Part shown: positions 1-12,297 of the stretch, one piece after another
How the letters are laid out: the number at the start of each line of letters is the position of its first letter
Numbering within the stretch: the stretch's first letter is position 1
NCBI GenBank assembly: GCA_013180625.2
Contig: SNVD02013154.1
Location: forward strand, 682,001 to 746,000
Source: Boswellia sacra
Taxonomy: Eukaryota > Streptophyta > Magnoliopsida > Sapindales > Burseraceae
DNA: 64,000 nt
Direction of reading: 5' to 3'
Notes under the pieces: model-generated
Databases searched by the model: none
Seen by the model: only the letters and a program-made list of their open reading frames with translations
Told to the model about the DNA's origin: nothing
Position numbers and translations under genes: made by a program

Positions 1-398
1 TGAACACGAAATCAGAAAGCTTAAAGAAAAATTTTAGAAGAATGCTGAATTAGCAGCTGTATTGCTTAGACAGAAAAAATTCAATACAGCTTGATAAGGT
101 TGAATAGGCAGACTTTCGAGAGGTCTGCCAGCCCTCCTATGAGCTTAGCTCAATTCTGTTTGTTTCCAGATTCTCCATAGCCTCCTCCCTTCAATTTCCT
201 CCCCTTAATATTCTAACTAACTTCCCTCCTTTCCAGCTCAGCAGCAAAGTAACTAACTCCCAGCTAATGGAAAATAAAACCAAATAATAGAAAACAAAAC
301 TTCTTTCCCTCTCTGCCCCTCTCTGCCCCTTACTAACAAGTTATTTCTTACGCCTAGAATAGGTAAACTTAATTTGAGGCTTAGCCCCGGTTTTATCA
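1..398 (-). repeat. 3' LTR (partial) of the Reina-like element
   Basis: Matches 4934-5331 with two substitutions and ends in TATCA at 398. The first 52 bp of the LTR as seen in the right copy (4882-4933) are missing because the window starts inside it. The C-terminal 18 or so codons of the polyprotein and its stop (341-343) lie inside this LTR. Confidence 0.95.
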
Positions 399-3300
399 AT
401 ACCCCCCGCCCAGACATCCACCTTGTCCTCAAGGTGGAAGTGGGGAAACTGGTTCTGTAACAGTTCAAAATCCTCCCAAGTAGCCTCAAACTCTGGAAGC
501 TCCTTCCATTTAATAAGAACCTCTGAATGAGTGCCGAAACTGTCCCTGGTTTGACGGAATCCCAAGACACTTTCTGGTTCCGTAATAAGCTCCATTTCCT
601 TACTAAGCTGTGGAGGAATAGAGGCAGAAACAGGTGAAGAACCCACTGCTTTTCGTAGCTGAGAAACATGGAAAACAGGATGGATGAGGGAACCAGCTGG
701 TAATTTGAGTTTATAAGCAACCTGTCCCAGCTTAGATTCCACTAAGAAAGGTCCATAAAAACGAGGGCTGAGCTTTTCATTCTTCCTCCTAGCTAAGGAT
801 TTTTGGCGATAGGGTTGTAGCTTCAAATAAACCCAATCTCCCTCCTGGAAATTCACATCTCTGCGCTTTCCATCTGCAGTAAACTTCATCCTGTCTTGTG
901 CCAGCTGTAAGTGAAGCTTTAACTCATCCAAAATGGCATCCCACTCCTCCAGCAATTTTTCTACAGAGTAAACAGCAGTAGAGCCATGACTGAATCTGAT
1001 TAGGGGAGGTGGATCCTTACCATAGAGCAGTTTAAAAGGGGTGGACTTGGCTGAAGTATGGTATGTGGTGTTATACCAATACTCAGCCCAAGGAATCCAT
1101 CTTGTCCACTGTGTAGGTTTGTCAGCCACAAAACACCTCAAATATGTCTCTAAGCACCTGTTGACCACCTCAGATTGTCCATCCGATTGTGGATGATAGG
1201 CAGTACTTCGGTTGAGTGCTGTTCCATGCATCTTGAACAATTCCTTCCAAAACAAACTAAGGAACACGCGATCTCGGTCCGTAATAATAGAGCGGGGTAT
1301 CCCATGAAGCCTGATTACCTCTTTTATAAACAGATTCGCAACTGATTGGGCAGTGGCAGGATGCTTAAGAGGCAGAAAATGTGCAAATTTGCTCAGGCGA
1401 TCCACAATAACAAGAATGATGTCATAACCTTCCGATTTAGGCAGCCCCTCTATAAAATCCATTGTAATATCTTCCCAGACCTGGTTAGGAATAGGAATTG
1501 GCTGAAGTAGTCCAGCCGGAGACAAAGCTAAATATTTATTCTGCTGGCATATGGCACAAGATTGCACATAGCTTGTAATGTCCTTTTTCATACCCCTCCA
1601 ATGAAATTCATGAGAGATTCTTTGTATTGTTTTCAGCAGGCCCGAGTGCCCTCCTAATGAACTGTCATGGAACTCCTTTAGTAATTTAGGGATGAATTGT
1701 GACCCCGGAACTAACACCAATTTTCCTTTGTAGAGCAGCTGATCCTGGACCACCGAAAAGCCTTCTGAATTCACTGTTCCCGCCAGAATAGAGTCCTTGA
1801 TCTGCTTAAATTCTTCATTATCTTCAACTTCCTTCCGTATTACTTCACAATCATAAGCTGGAGATAAAGAAAGAGCAGTAAATTCTGGTATGCGCGATAA
1901 GGCATCTGCAGCCTTATTTTCTAGACCGGGACGATACTGAATTTCGAAATCATAGCCCATCAACTTAGACAACCACTTCTGATGTTCTGCAGCAACCATC
2001 CTTTGTTCTAGGAGGAATTTGAGACTTTTCTGATCAGTTCTCACTAAAAATTTTTTGCCCAACAAGTAGGGTCTCCATTTTTGGACCGCCAAAACAATAG
2101 CCATCAATTCCCTCTCGTATATTGATTTCAAGCGAGCTCGTGGAGAGAGTACATGGCTAAAATAAGCAACTGGTCGCTGCCCCTGCATCAAGACAGCCCC
2201 TAGACCAGCCCCTGAAGCATCGGTTTCAACTATGAATTGTTGGCTAAAGTTCGGAAGAGCCAAAACCGGAACTGTAGTCATAGCTTTTTTTAACTTTTGA
2301 AAAGCCTCTTCAGCACTGTTATTCCACCCAAAGCAGTCCTTTTTAAGCTGTTCTGTCAAAGCAGATGCTATGCTCCCATAACCCTTCACAAATTTCCGAT
2401 AATACCCGGTTAAGCCAAGGAACCCTCTTAACTCCCTCAAATTTCTAAGGGTGGGCTATTGTTGCATCACCTGCACCTTTGATTCATCCACAGCCACACC
2501 CTCCCCAGAAATGATATGCCCAAGATATTCCAATCGGTCTTGAGCAAATATACATTTTTTGCGGTTGGCATATAACCTGTGCTGTCTAAGAGTTTCCAGC
2601 ACCAGTGCCAAATGCTTTACATGCTCCCTCAAGCTTTTACTGTAAACTAAAATATCATCAAAGAAGACCAGTACAAATTTCCGCAAAAAATTTCTAAAAA
2701 CATCATTCATTAGAGCTTGAAATGTAGAAGGTGCATTAGTGAGGCCAAAAGGCATCACCAAAAATTCGTAGTGGCCATTATGTGTTCGGAATGCTGTCTT
2801 AGCTACATCTTCTACCCTCACTCTAATTTGATGATAACCAGACTTTAAATCTAATTTAGAAAATATAACAGCCCCATACAATTCATCCAGTAGTTCATCA
2901 ATGATAGGAATAGGGTACTTATCCGGTATGGTGACTTGGTTTAAGGCCCGATAGTCGACGCAGAATCTCCAGCTACCATTCTTCTTCTCGACTAACAATA
3001 CTGGACTGGAAAATGGGCTACTGCTAGCCCTTATCGCCCCAGCAGCTAACATCTCCTGTACCAGCTTTTCAATTTCATCTTTCTGAATCTGCGGGTATCG
3101 GTAAGGCCTTACATTAACCGGCTGACTACCCTCTTTCAATATGATAGCATGTTCATAACCTCTGTTAGGAGGCAGTCCTTGGGGCATTTCGAATACAGAA
3201 CTGAAATTGTGTAACAGTTCTTTCACTTCCTGAGGAACTTCTGGGTGTACAAATTCAGGCTTCAAGGACAGGGAATTCAGTTCCAGGAGAACTCCTTGAC

Positions 3301-4855
3301 CTCCTTCTTTTACTGCTTTCATCAAATTCTTTAGAGAAGTCTGAATTTTACATGAGCCTGGGTCCCCTTGTAACATCACTTTGGTCCCGTCAATTTTGAA
3401 TTCCATAGTTAAAGCTTTACAGTCAAATTTGATTACTCCCAACTTCTCCAACCACATCATGCCCACGACAATATCCGATCCAGCCAACTCCAAAGGAAGA
3501 AATTCTTCCACAATTATCAATCCTTGTAGAGACAGTTTAATATTTCGGCAAACCCCCTCCCCTTTAACTGGAGTTCCAGTTCCTAATAATACCCCGTACC
3601 CCCCAGTATTTTCAATGGGCAGTGAAAGCTGTCTGACCAAAGCTTGGGAGATGAAATTATGTGTTGCACCCGGATCAATTAGCACCACCACTTCCTTCCC
3701 GTGAAGCTCCCCTGTCAGCTTAATAGTCTTAGGAGAGGACAGCCCAACTACAGAGTTCATTGATAACTCTATCACCCCCAATTCATTTTTCTTGCGTTCA
3801 CTGTCTTCAACAGAGAGGTCGCCATCTTCCTCTGCCTCATCAGTCTCCCCCCGAACCATCATCACCCTTAATTCCTTCAACTTACAGCGGTGGCCTGGAG
3901 AGAATTTCTCGTCACACCGGTAGCAAAGTCCTTTCTCTCTTTTGGATTGCAGTTCAGCATCGGATAATCGACGAAATTGAGGTTCCGGACGTTTTGCAGG
4001 TGCCCTGTCTGGAAGTATGGTGTTTCTTCCTCCATGAGAACCAGTGTTCTTCGTCACTGGATGGCTGGTTTCAGAAGCCCATTTTCTGTCATATGGCACA
4101 GAAACGGGTTTCCAGTGTCTGAGGGTGTTTATCTTGTCTTCCAAACGCTGGGCTAGGCTCATTATGCGTTCCAGTCCACTGGGCCTGTAAGCCCTTATCT
4201 CAACCCGTAAGTCAGGCCTCAGCCCATGGATGAACTGCCCCTCCAATATATGCTCCGGTACTTCCTCCATCGCCGACGCCACCTTCTCGAACTGACGCCG
4301 GTACTCCCTGACCGTTCCTTCCTGTCGGAGAGCCAGGAACTGTTCGGAGATCTCTTCTCGGTTCTCCCGAAAACGCTCCAGCAGTAAGGCCTTCAGTTCT
4401 TCCCACGATCGGAAGGCTCGCCGGGAATCCTCCCACTGGTGCCAGGCGAAAGCTTCCCCCTCCATCGACACCGCGGCGGCTATCAATTTTTCTCTCTCCG
4501 ACATCCGATTAAGAGAAAAGTAGTGCTCTACCTGGTAAACCCACTCGTCTGGGTCTCCTCCGCTGAAAATCGGCATCTCAATCCAACGAACCCTGAGGTC
4601 GCCTCGCCCTATTTCATCATTTCCACCCCCGGTATCCCCTGTCGGCAACTTCTGTTTCGACGAAGAAGGTGAGCAATGGGTGCTCTCCCTTCGATCGTCC
4701 GCCAGCGTGTCCAGCCTCTCAAGAATCGCGGCCATGCTTTGCTCCAACAGCTGTACTTTGGCCAAACCATCCTTAACCGCACTCAGATCTGCTTGCATCA
4801 GGTGGACTTTCTCCTCGATTGTGTCCATTCTTCCTTCCCCCTTCTTCCCAGCCAT
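341..4855 (-). pseudogene. gag-pol polyprotein of Reina-like chromovirus, one in-frame stop
   Basis: One reading frame of 1,504 codon positions from the ATG at 4855 (first ATG after the PBS) to the stop at 341-343. It is broken only by TAG at 2456-2458 (codon 800). Approximate positions: capsid-type gag 90-250; zinc knuckle CYRCDEKFSPGHRC near 308; aspartic protease DPGATHNF near 391; RT with FFDD active site near 731; RNase H ETDASGAGLG near 875; integrase zinc finger (HSGLLKT ... CAICQQNK) 1068-1100; integrase core D near 1133 and D of TDRD near 1191; chromodomain 1432-1475. The stop falls between RT and RNase H, where related proteins usually have tryptophan, so TGG to TAG is the likely change. 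Upstream in-frame codons 4918-4856 lie in the LTR and PBS and are probably not translated. The product would be the whole replication machinery of the element; this copy could make only gag, protease and RT without readthrough. Confidence 0.92.
399..411 (-). other. polypurine tract of the Reina-like element
   Basis: On the minus strand a G-rich run (GGGCGGGGGGTAT) directly precedes the TG of the 3' LTR. It is also coding: it encodes part of the last pol residues, and the reading frame continues through it into the LTR. Confidence 0.75.
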
Positions 4856-4866
4856 AACCCAGGTAT

Positions 4867-4878
4867 GCTCTGATACCA
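4867..4878 (-). other. primer binding site, initiator tRNA-Met
   Basis: Minus strand reads TGGTATCAGAGC, the standard plant PBS complementary to the 3' end of initiator tRNA-Met. It lies three bases inside the 5' LTR end. This position is what shows that the LTR starts at 4882 and not at the 4934 limit of the repeat visible in the window. Confidence 0.9.
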
Positions 4879-4881
4879 ATT

Positions 4882-5331
4882 TGATAGGTTCCTCCCAAAG
4901 TAATCTCTCACACAACACTCACACACACATATATGAACACGAAATCAGAAAGCTTAAAGAAAAATTTTAGAAGAATGCTGAATTAGCAGCTGTATTGCTT
5001 AGACAGAAAAAATTCAATACAGCTTGATAAGGTTGAATAGGCAGACTTTCGAGAGGTCTGCCAGCCCTCCTATGAGCTTAGCTCAATTCTGTTTGTTTCC
5101 AGATTCTCCATAGCCTCCTCCCTTCAATTTCCTCCCCTTAATATTCTAACTAACTTCCCTCCTTTCCAGCTCAGCAGCAAAGTAACTAACTCCCAGCTAA
5201 TGGAAAATAAAACCAAATAACAGAAAACAAAACTTCTTTCCCTCTCTGCCCCTCTCTGCCCCTTACTAACAAGTTATTTCTTACGCCTAGAATAGGTAAA
5301 CTTAATTTGAGGCTTAGCCCCGGTTCTATCA
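4882..5331 (-). repeat. 5' LTR of the Reina-like element, 450 bp
   Basis: Complete LTR with 6 bp terminal inverted repeats TGATAG/CTATCA. It matches 1-398 over the overlapping part. It contains a short tandem CCCTCTCTG motif near 5240. Confidence 0.93.
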
Positions 5332-5501
5332 CAAATGTTGCTAACTTTGATGTGCTTCATTTTGACAAGTAGTATTACAATGAAACTTAAATCACCTTGC
5401 TTTGGGAATAACACAGTCTTGCCTTGTTTTTGAACTTTGTTTACACCATTATATGAAATTCGTAATATTGGTCTAGCATCAGTCATCAAATTTTTCTTCA
5501 A
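5332..5501 (-). other. open reading stretch abutting the LTR, unidentified
   Basis: About 56 codons open on the minus strand from ATG 5501 to the LTR edge, with ordinary, non-low-complexity composition (contains TDARPILRISY and FPKQGDLSFIV). I do not recognise the protein. It might be an exon fragment of a host gene into which the retrotransposon inserted, or chance. The frame happens to run on into the LTR and ends at its coding tail (stop 5274-5276). Confidence 0.25.
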
Positions 5502-5934
5502 TTCCTATGTTTTATTAGACATTTATGATAGCATGTTTGTTTTCTTCTTGCATGTTTATTTTTTATTTGTTATCTAAACATTGACAGAGGTGGAGTTGTT
5601 AAGAGCTTGAAAATGCAGTATTTTTTGAATTGTAGACAATAGAGGATGAAAATGTAGCATTCTTTGTAATAAAAGTGCGATTGAAAAGAAAAAAAACATT
5701 TATGCATATGACATTTTCAATATAGCATACAACAAAATTATTAATAAATTTATGATAAATTTATTAATACATTTTATGATAAATTCATAAATTATTTATA
5801 GTAGTTTATAATAAATTTATGAAAAATTATTTATTGTAATTTATTATGAATTTATAATAAATTCAAAAATTTTTTTAAATTATTTATAGTAATTCATAAT
5901 AAATAATTTTTGCAATCTTCAAAATTATTATCCT

Positions 5935-5954
5935 TATATATATATATATAAAAC

Positions 5955-6001
<47 letters not shown>
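5935..6001. repeat. (TA)n microsatellite
   Basis: Two TA runs separated by a short AAACTGAA interruption. Confidence 0.95.
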
Positions 6002-6006
<5 letters not shown>

Positions 6007-6336
6007 TTATACTAGAACAATAAAAAAATTTAAGTATTTTTGATACAGTAACAAAATTTGTATTCTCAAGTTTACTAACATAATAAACAAAATTAATATT
6101 CCTGTGTATAACCAAACACAATAATCTGATACCTATAGTGATCTAGACTGAGATACCTGTAGATAACCAAACACAGTAATCATACTTTTTCAGATATCAG
6201 ATTCGCATGTTTTACTTTCTCAGCTATGTGAATCTCATCCTCAAGATTCCTCAAACGGCCCCTTAGTTTAAGCATTCAACTAAAGATTGCTATTATGAGA
6301 TATGATCCATTTAATATTTTGGTATGGAGATTTTGA

Positions 6337-6337
6337 T

Positions 6338-6376
<39 letters not shown>

Positions 6377-6391
6377 TATATGTATGTATAT
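6337..6391. repeat. (CA)n microsatellite with TA/TG tail
   Basis: A CA run of about 13 units followed by interrupted ACAC and ATATGTATG. Confidence 0.95.
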
Positions 6392-6972
6392 TTTGTAATG
6401 GTGGGCAGGAGCGCTCACATACCGGCCTTTCGATCACTATAAGATAGAAATTAAAAAATAAATCGTATTTTTTTTCTATTATATAGAGGAATGAAATTAA
6501 TCAATTATTATTTAATTTTGAATAATGAAGGATGTAAGATCTGTTTAAGAGATAATCTAAATCTACTTATATTCGATGTTGTTTTATTCTCTTTTGTAAT
6601 TAATTATAAGCAATTATAATCAATTATAATCAATTAAATCTACTTGAAAGTCACAAGTATAAGCAATTATATCTTTATAACATTCTACATAAACCTTCTA
6701 CTATAATTCCCTTCTCACTTTCCCAATTAGTTAGGCATTTTTTATCTTCTTTCATGATAAAATGGTATATCAATTTATTGAGTAAAATTCTTAGAGATGG
6801 AAAATAAAGGCCAAAATTTTTTTAGGATAACACAAGGTTTTGTTTCGTACTGTTATTTTAAATGGTAGTTCATATTTTTTGTTAAGTAAAACTTTAATTG
6901 ATAAAGCTGTTTATAAGTAGATATATTAACACATGAGAATGGGTTTTTATTGTTTTTATAGTAAGTAATAAT

Positions 6973-7190
6973 AAAAGTGATTTTTTTTTTTTTTAACAAT
7001 TGTAACTCTTTTAATTACAACCTAATTAGAAATTAAAACGAAAATATTTTTCTAAATGTAGTTAAATTTAGAGATAAATTATAAATATAAAAGTGATTTT
7101 TTTTCCAATTATAACTCTCTTAATTGCAACCTAATTAGAAATTAAAATGAAAATATTTTTCTAAATGTAGTTAAATTTAGAGATAAATTA
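6973..7190. repeat. tandem duplication, two ~105 bp units
   Basis: Units 6973-7080 and 7089-7190 are nearly identical, differing mainly in a T-run length and a few bases. They share the block ending AGAGATAAATTA. No coding content. Confidence 0.9.
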
Positions 7191-10073
7191 AAAGGAGGCA
7201 TTTTAGAATACCTCATTTAAGTAAAACATAGGTGTCGTCAAAGTGACATTCCATAAAGACGCGCTAAGCACTAACACCATGAGGTCACATAAAGACGCTG
7301 CTAGGCAGAGTAGAGCATTCTTTCTTTTAAATATAAATGTTCAGTATATACACATTTACTAAATAAATTAAATTCTAAGATGCGAATAATAAAAGCCATT
7401 GATGTAATGGCAGGTGGATAATCCACCACCCTCATCCTGAACATTGGCCCTTTATTTGGTAAAGTTTTACTTATTCAATATGCTGATCGAAGAGAGTACT
7501 GTTACAATGTGATGCTCTCATTTTTCCAAGCAATAACAATCAGTGCTTTTATTGCTTTCAACCTTCATTTGCGTTACATTCATTTAGTACTTATTTTAAT
7601 TATCAGATTCTTAATTTCAATAAAAAAAATGCCGGTTGCAAAGAATTAAATTGAAGAAAACGAAGGTCCACTTATGTATGTCATTACAAATCTTTTGATA
7701 TCATAAGAGTAAAGGTATGTTAACTAGCTATATTTGTTACGGCTGCACCTAGCTAACCATAATGTTGATACTAATTTTCAACTCTAAATTTAAGTATGAA
7801 ATCTGTTTTGAAATGTAAGATGGTTTTGCACTGAAAATGGGCAATTAATGTTTAATCATCTACTTGTCTCTTATGTTGTTCTTATGAAAGTAAATGGTGG
7901 CCACCCCAATGAATGATTACTATGTACTCATATCTAAATTTAAGTACGAAAATTATCATGATTGATAATCTCAACAATTAATCATTTAATTTTGAATATA
8001 AAAAAAGTAAGATGTATCTTAAAAACATAGTTATATCTTATATTGATTTAATGTTGTAAAATAATCCATTTTGGTATTATTTAGTCTATCTTCTTTACTT
8101 TTTCATAAATTAATTAAATGATGTTTATGACACATCATTTCCATTCTTGTTTCATGTGTATAATCTTAAAATCATCGGAGAATCTTGGAGTTATTGGAGA
8201 AAAGGGCTAAAAACCTTGAACTGATAATTGGGCTCAGCTCAAGCCCAAATATTTAATTTCGTTTTACACTATGAGATGGCCCAAGCTCAAGGGCTAGGAT
8301 TTTGAATTTTCATTTTGGACATCACAACCTGAAACAAGAAGAAGCTGAAGCATGCCGTTTCTCCTGTCTCTGCATTCTCTCCAGTGGGTTATTGAAACCA
8401 AAAAAAAAAAAAAAAAAAGGAAACCTTCTCATGTGTTTTCTCTACTTGAAATTCCTTGAAAGTAAGTTAAATTTTTTGTCATTTCAATTTCATCTTTCTT
8501 GTTTCAGTATTTCAATTGCTTAATAATTTGTTAGTCACATGTGTTACTGAAATTGGCAAAATAATATGTTTTCTATCACTAGAGTATCAGATATAATATC
8601 TTTCGAAGAAAAATAAAGGTGCAATCATGTGTTACAGAAATGATTTTCTATCATTGGAGCATGGAAATGTTAATTAGGTATGTTCATTGTGGCTAGAGCT
8701 ATCTAGTCGTAAAGCTAATAGATCAATTTTCTAAGTTCAAGTATAAAACGTGTATACATATAAGATGAATTATTATGAAAAGAAATATTAATGTTTAATC
8801 ATCTCGTCTTTCTATATTAAAAATGTCTCTTTCTAAATTCTTGGAAGTGAAAATTGGCAAAATCCCTCTTACTCTAGTCATATGAATGCAACAATAGCTT
8901 AGAGCCAAATCAGAATATGTAAATGGTACAATCGGTACATAGATTCTAGTAAAAAATCAATATTTAACCAATGATCAATCATTATTAAAAAAAATGTTAT
9001 ATATACTATATTCAAAATACAGTATATGATTAAAAGTAAGAATTATGATCTCAATAATCGAAACTGAGACCAACTTTTGTCTTTTTATTTATTTATTTTC
9101 TAACATTTTGAACTCTTGAACGTCTTCCCTTCCAGCCCATGTTATCTTCTTCCATGACAAACTTAAATAAATGAGCCTCCTCTCTATTGTTATTTGATTA
9201 GGCAGGCAGGAGACAAGTTAGTTAAAATGATGGGATAATAGTACAAATTTCTAATGAATATAAAATATAGAAAGGTTAATGAGATGAAACAGGAAATTCT
9301 GATACATTAAAGCATTTACTTAAACATATTAACATCTGATCAAGCCTAATTAAAGATAAATTAATGTTGTTATTTTTACTTACTAGTTTAACGAATTAAC
9401 TTAAAGGGTTTCAAATGTCATTTCATATTATTATGTCTTTAAGGGAAAATTCATTTGCTTCAAAATATCTTGATTTATTTTTCCACTCATTTATAATATA
9501 AAAAAATGAAGGTTATAATTTATGTTTCCATTCATCATCACCAATCACCATAACATTTATTAAAAATGGTTAAAAAAATATTAAATAAGGAGTACTTGAA
9601 GATCCGGGCTGTTTTGAAGCCTAATTTAATAATAAAAAAATTTGAAAAATCCATTATCAATGAAAAATAACATTAATCTGGATATGACTGGAACAATATT
9701 GGATAATAATTAGAAAATTAATTCCCATTAATCGGTATAAAAAGATATTTTAGAGTACCTCTTTTTATAATTGTTTTATTATCTTATAACAGACATACAA
9801 CATATGCTGAAATATATAAATATGTGACCTTTATAATTCACTTCAATTTTGGCATTTTATATATTGAAGTTTAATACAATGCATATATAATAATCATTAG
9901 AATATGGTGGTGATCGGACTGAGGACTTGCAATGACCTATACTTCTATTATAGTTTGGGGTCGGATTCGCATTAAACCCAACATTAGAATGAGATGCTGA
10001 TAGGTTTAATACTCTCCATCTTTTATCTATCCCACACTGCTTTATATAAAAGGAAATATAAATAGATTTACTA

Positions 10074-10074
<1 letters not shown>

Positions 10075-10113
<39 letters not shown>
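10075..10113. repeat. (ATT)n microsatellite
   Basis: About 12 uninterrupted ATT units. Confidence 0.95.
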
Positions 10114-10114
<1 letters not shown>

Positions 10115-10439
10115 TATGTATATAATTAATTGGTAATTGTAATAACATAAAATTATATTTTTGTCTAGAAATATATTATTATCTTATTTTAATAAAATCC
10201 TAACTCAACTTTATAATAATCTCACCTTCATATTTTTGTTTTAGTTATAAATTGTTAGTATTTACTTAATTATCTTTTTGAATATGGCTGATTAAATATG
10301 CTAGTTCTGGATTTGAAAATTGTTATGATAAAGTTGTTAATTGTTTTTCTTCAAATAGTACTATATATTATTATCTATTTAAATTAATTTTTATTTGAGA
10401 TTTTAAACAAGCATTTTTTTTTTTAAATTGATACAATAA

Positions 10440-10705
10440 ACTCGTACGGGAATGAGGTTAAGTTGGGAAAAAATGTAGATTATCATATCAGATTGTAGAG
10501 TTAGAGTTGTCTAAAGGGATGAGAGTAGTTTATGTCCCGAAGCGAGGGATCAAATTACCTCAATTCATTCTTAATTGAATACTTGGGTGGCGAATCCTTT
10601 ATTCAGATGTGTCTATGGCTCGTTTGTTTTCCCTTAAGTCTCGAAAAAGGCTTTGACATAGTGTCGTGATCACAAACGCTTTAACAAGATGAAAGCCCTG
10701 TTCAC
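10440..10705 (+). repeat. LTR 3'-end fragment, Tat/Ogre-like Ty3/gypsy
   Basis: This segment aligns in reverse orientation with 28129-28345. Shared blocks include a rule-like 'AAAGGGATGAGAGTA', 'AAGCGAGGGAT', and the end 'GATGAAAGCCC..TTCACA'. It is followed at once by a PBS-like sequence, so it reads as the 3' end of a 5' LTR on the plus strand. The 5' part of the LTR is missing or too diverged to see. Confidence 0.6.
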
Positions 10706-10707
10706 AG

Positions 10708-10725
10708 TGGCGACTCTACTAGGGA
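10708..10725 (+). other. PBS-like site of Tat/Ogre type
   Basis: TGGCGACTCTACTAGGGA resembles the tRNA-Arg-type PBS that I know from Tat/Ogre Ty3/gypsy elements. It directly follows the LTR end. A search against plant tRNA 3' ends would settle it. Confidence 0.55.
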
Positions 10726-10894
10726 TAAGAGAAGCTGATTTTGATGGGAATACCAAATCCTAATACCTCGTGTTGGTATAATGAGTCCTTGCATCACTAC
10801 ACATTTACACACAATGAGCATGAAATGCCTAATCTAATCGTGTGGCATTGGCATGAGAAGTCTTTGGCTCCATTCTACCCCTAAATGACTCAAC

Positions 10895-12297
10895 TAGGGT
10901 TGGCAATAGGGTAGGGTGAGTCTGGGGCGGCAAGTATCCATCCCTCCCCCGTTGAATTTTTTCTTACCCTGCCCCGCTCTGTTGCCCCGGAATAGGGCGG
11001 GGCGGGGCGGGGCAGGGTAGGGCAAAATTTTAGAGAGAAGACCCAGTCCCGCCCAGCCCAATTTAAATTTTATTAAACTATTTTATTTAAAATATAAAAA
11101 TATTTATAACCATTATTTAAAAATTATAAAAAAATTTATATTCAATCTACTTCATTAAAAAAAATACATACATCTATAAAATTTTAAAATAACATAAACA
11201 TAATTTATTCTTAATCTAAAATAAAAAAACATATACACATGATATATATCCTAAAATATTTTATAACAAATCTATTTATCCGACAATCATTAAAAGTAAT
11301 AAAAAAAGTTAATTTATATTAGATAAAAAAACTTTGTATAAATTTTCATTATATTAGTATTGTATAAGCTAAATGGTGATTGTGTTTAAACTTACAAGAA
11401 TTAAAGTTAATTTATATTATATAAAGAAATCCATTACCCATAAAGTTTATGTAAGTTTTCATTTTTATTGGTATTATGCAAACTAAATGTTAATTATATA
11501 AATTAGTTATATAATCTAAAAAAGTAGTGATCACTAATTACCATTTAATTTTATTAGTAATAATGTTACATATTCTATTAGAAATAATATTAAAAGTGTA
11601 TTATTGCTTGTAAACTAGTTAATTGACAATTTTTCAAATAGTTGATAATACAATTAGATAATTTTTTAATATAATGTTGATTTAATTTCAATCTAATAAT
11701 AATAATAATAATAATATGATTGACATATAACTATTAATTAACATTATATATATTTATAAAACATTAATAATTCAATTAATTAAATTAAATTACGATAAAT
11801 TATATATTTAAGGTTATAAGATTGTTCTTATCATATTTTTGTTTACATAAGTAGGAAATAATATATTGATTATATTAAAGGTATACATTTTGGCAATGAT
11901 CTTATTAATATTGTAATAATTTAATTAGTAATTAATAATCTATACCAAGATTGTATGTATTATAAAAATTTAATTATTATAAAATACAAATATTTTACTT
12001 TGTCATTGGAACAAGACTAAATTGATGTTAATATACTAAAAGATGTTAATTGTTAATTAAAATGTTACTTTTGTCAAAGTATTTGTATTGTTTGTAACAT
12101 TATAAAGAATTAACATATATGAAAAGTTTAACAAATATAACCTTAAAAATTTGAACAGTCCTAAAATTTTAAAATTTTACAAACACACCCCAATATTTTG
12201 CAGGGCAGGGCAAATTAATTTTGCCCCGGATTGCCCCGCCCCATTTTTAGGAGCCATACTGGGGCCCTGGATCCGGCTGGTCAAATTGTTATCCCTA
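10895..12297. mobile_element. non-autonomous hAT-like element, 1.4 kb
   Basis: Ends TAGGGTTGGCAAT and ATTGTTATCCCTA form imperfect terminal inverted repeats (10 of 13 match). Flanks GACTCAAC (10887-10894) and GACTCATG (12298-12305) match at six of eight bases, consistent with an aged 8 bp hAT target duplication. Both ends carry GC-rich subterminal GGGGCGGGGC/GGGCAGGGC motifs and the interior is very AT-rich and non-coding. It lies inside the leader of the Tat/Ogre-like remnant. Confidence 0.65.

Larger units (their letters stand above)
1..5331 (-). mobile_element. Ty3/gypsy chromovirus (Reina-like), left LTR cut by window edge
   Basis: Complete LTR retrotransposon except for about 52 bp of its 3' LTR lying left of base 1. 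Order on the minus strand: 5' LTR (4882-5331), initiator tRNA-Met PBS (4867-4878), gag-pol (4855-341), polypurine tract (399-411), 3' LTR (398-1). Gag, protease, RT, RNase H, integrase and a C-terminal chromodomain appear in that order, which defines a chromovirus. Short LTRs (450 bp) and the gag type suggest the Reina lineage; this is inference. The two LTR copies differ at only two sites over the 398 bp that can be compared, so the insertion is recent. The right flank CAAAT (5332-5336) would be one target duplication; the other lies outside the window. Confidence 0.93.
5502..10439. other. AT-rich intergenic DNA without recognisable genes
   Basis: No credible coding frame. The region holds AT-rich imperfect palindromic sequence (about 5700-5900), microsatellites and one short tandem duplication, listed separately. 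The 73-codon frame near 8302-8523 contains an A18 run and looks non-coding. Confidence 0.6.

Noticed and set aside
2447..2462. Programmed readthrough context at the CAA-CAA-TAG of the Reina-like pol
   Set aside because: The stop lies within pol between RT and RNase H, not at a gag/pol border, and the downstream bases do not match the known CAA-TAG-CAA-TTA leaky context; a simple nonsense change is more likely.
3381..4970. Plus-strand frames opposite gag-pol of the Reina-like element
   Set aside because: Antisense shadows of the gag-pol frame; composition follows the opposite strand.
5894..6121. 75-codon frame over the TA microsatellite
   Set aside because: Low-complexity Tyr/Ile product of the (TA)n run.
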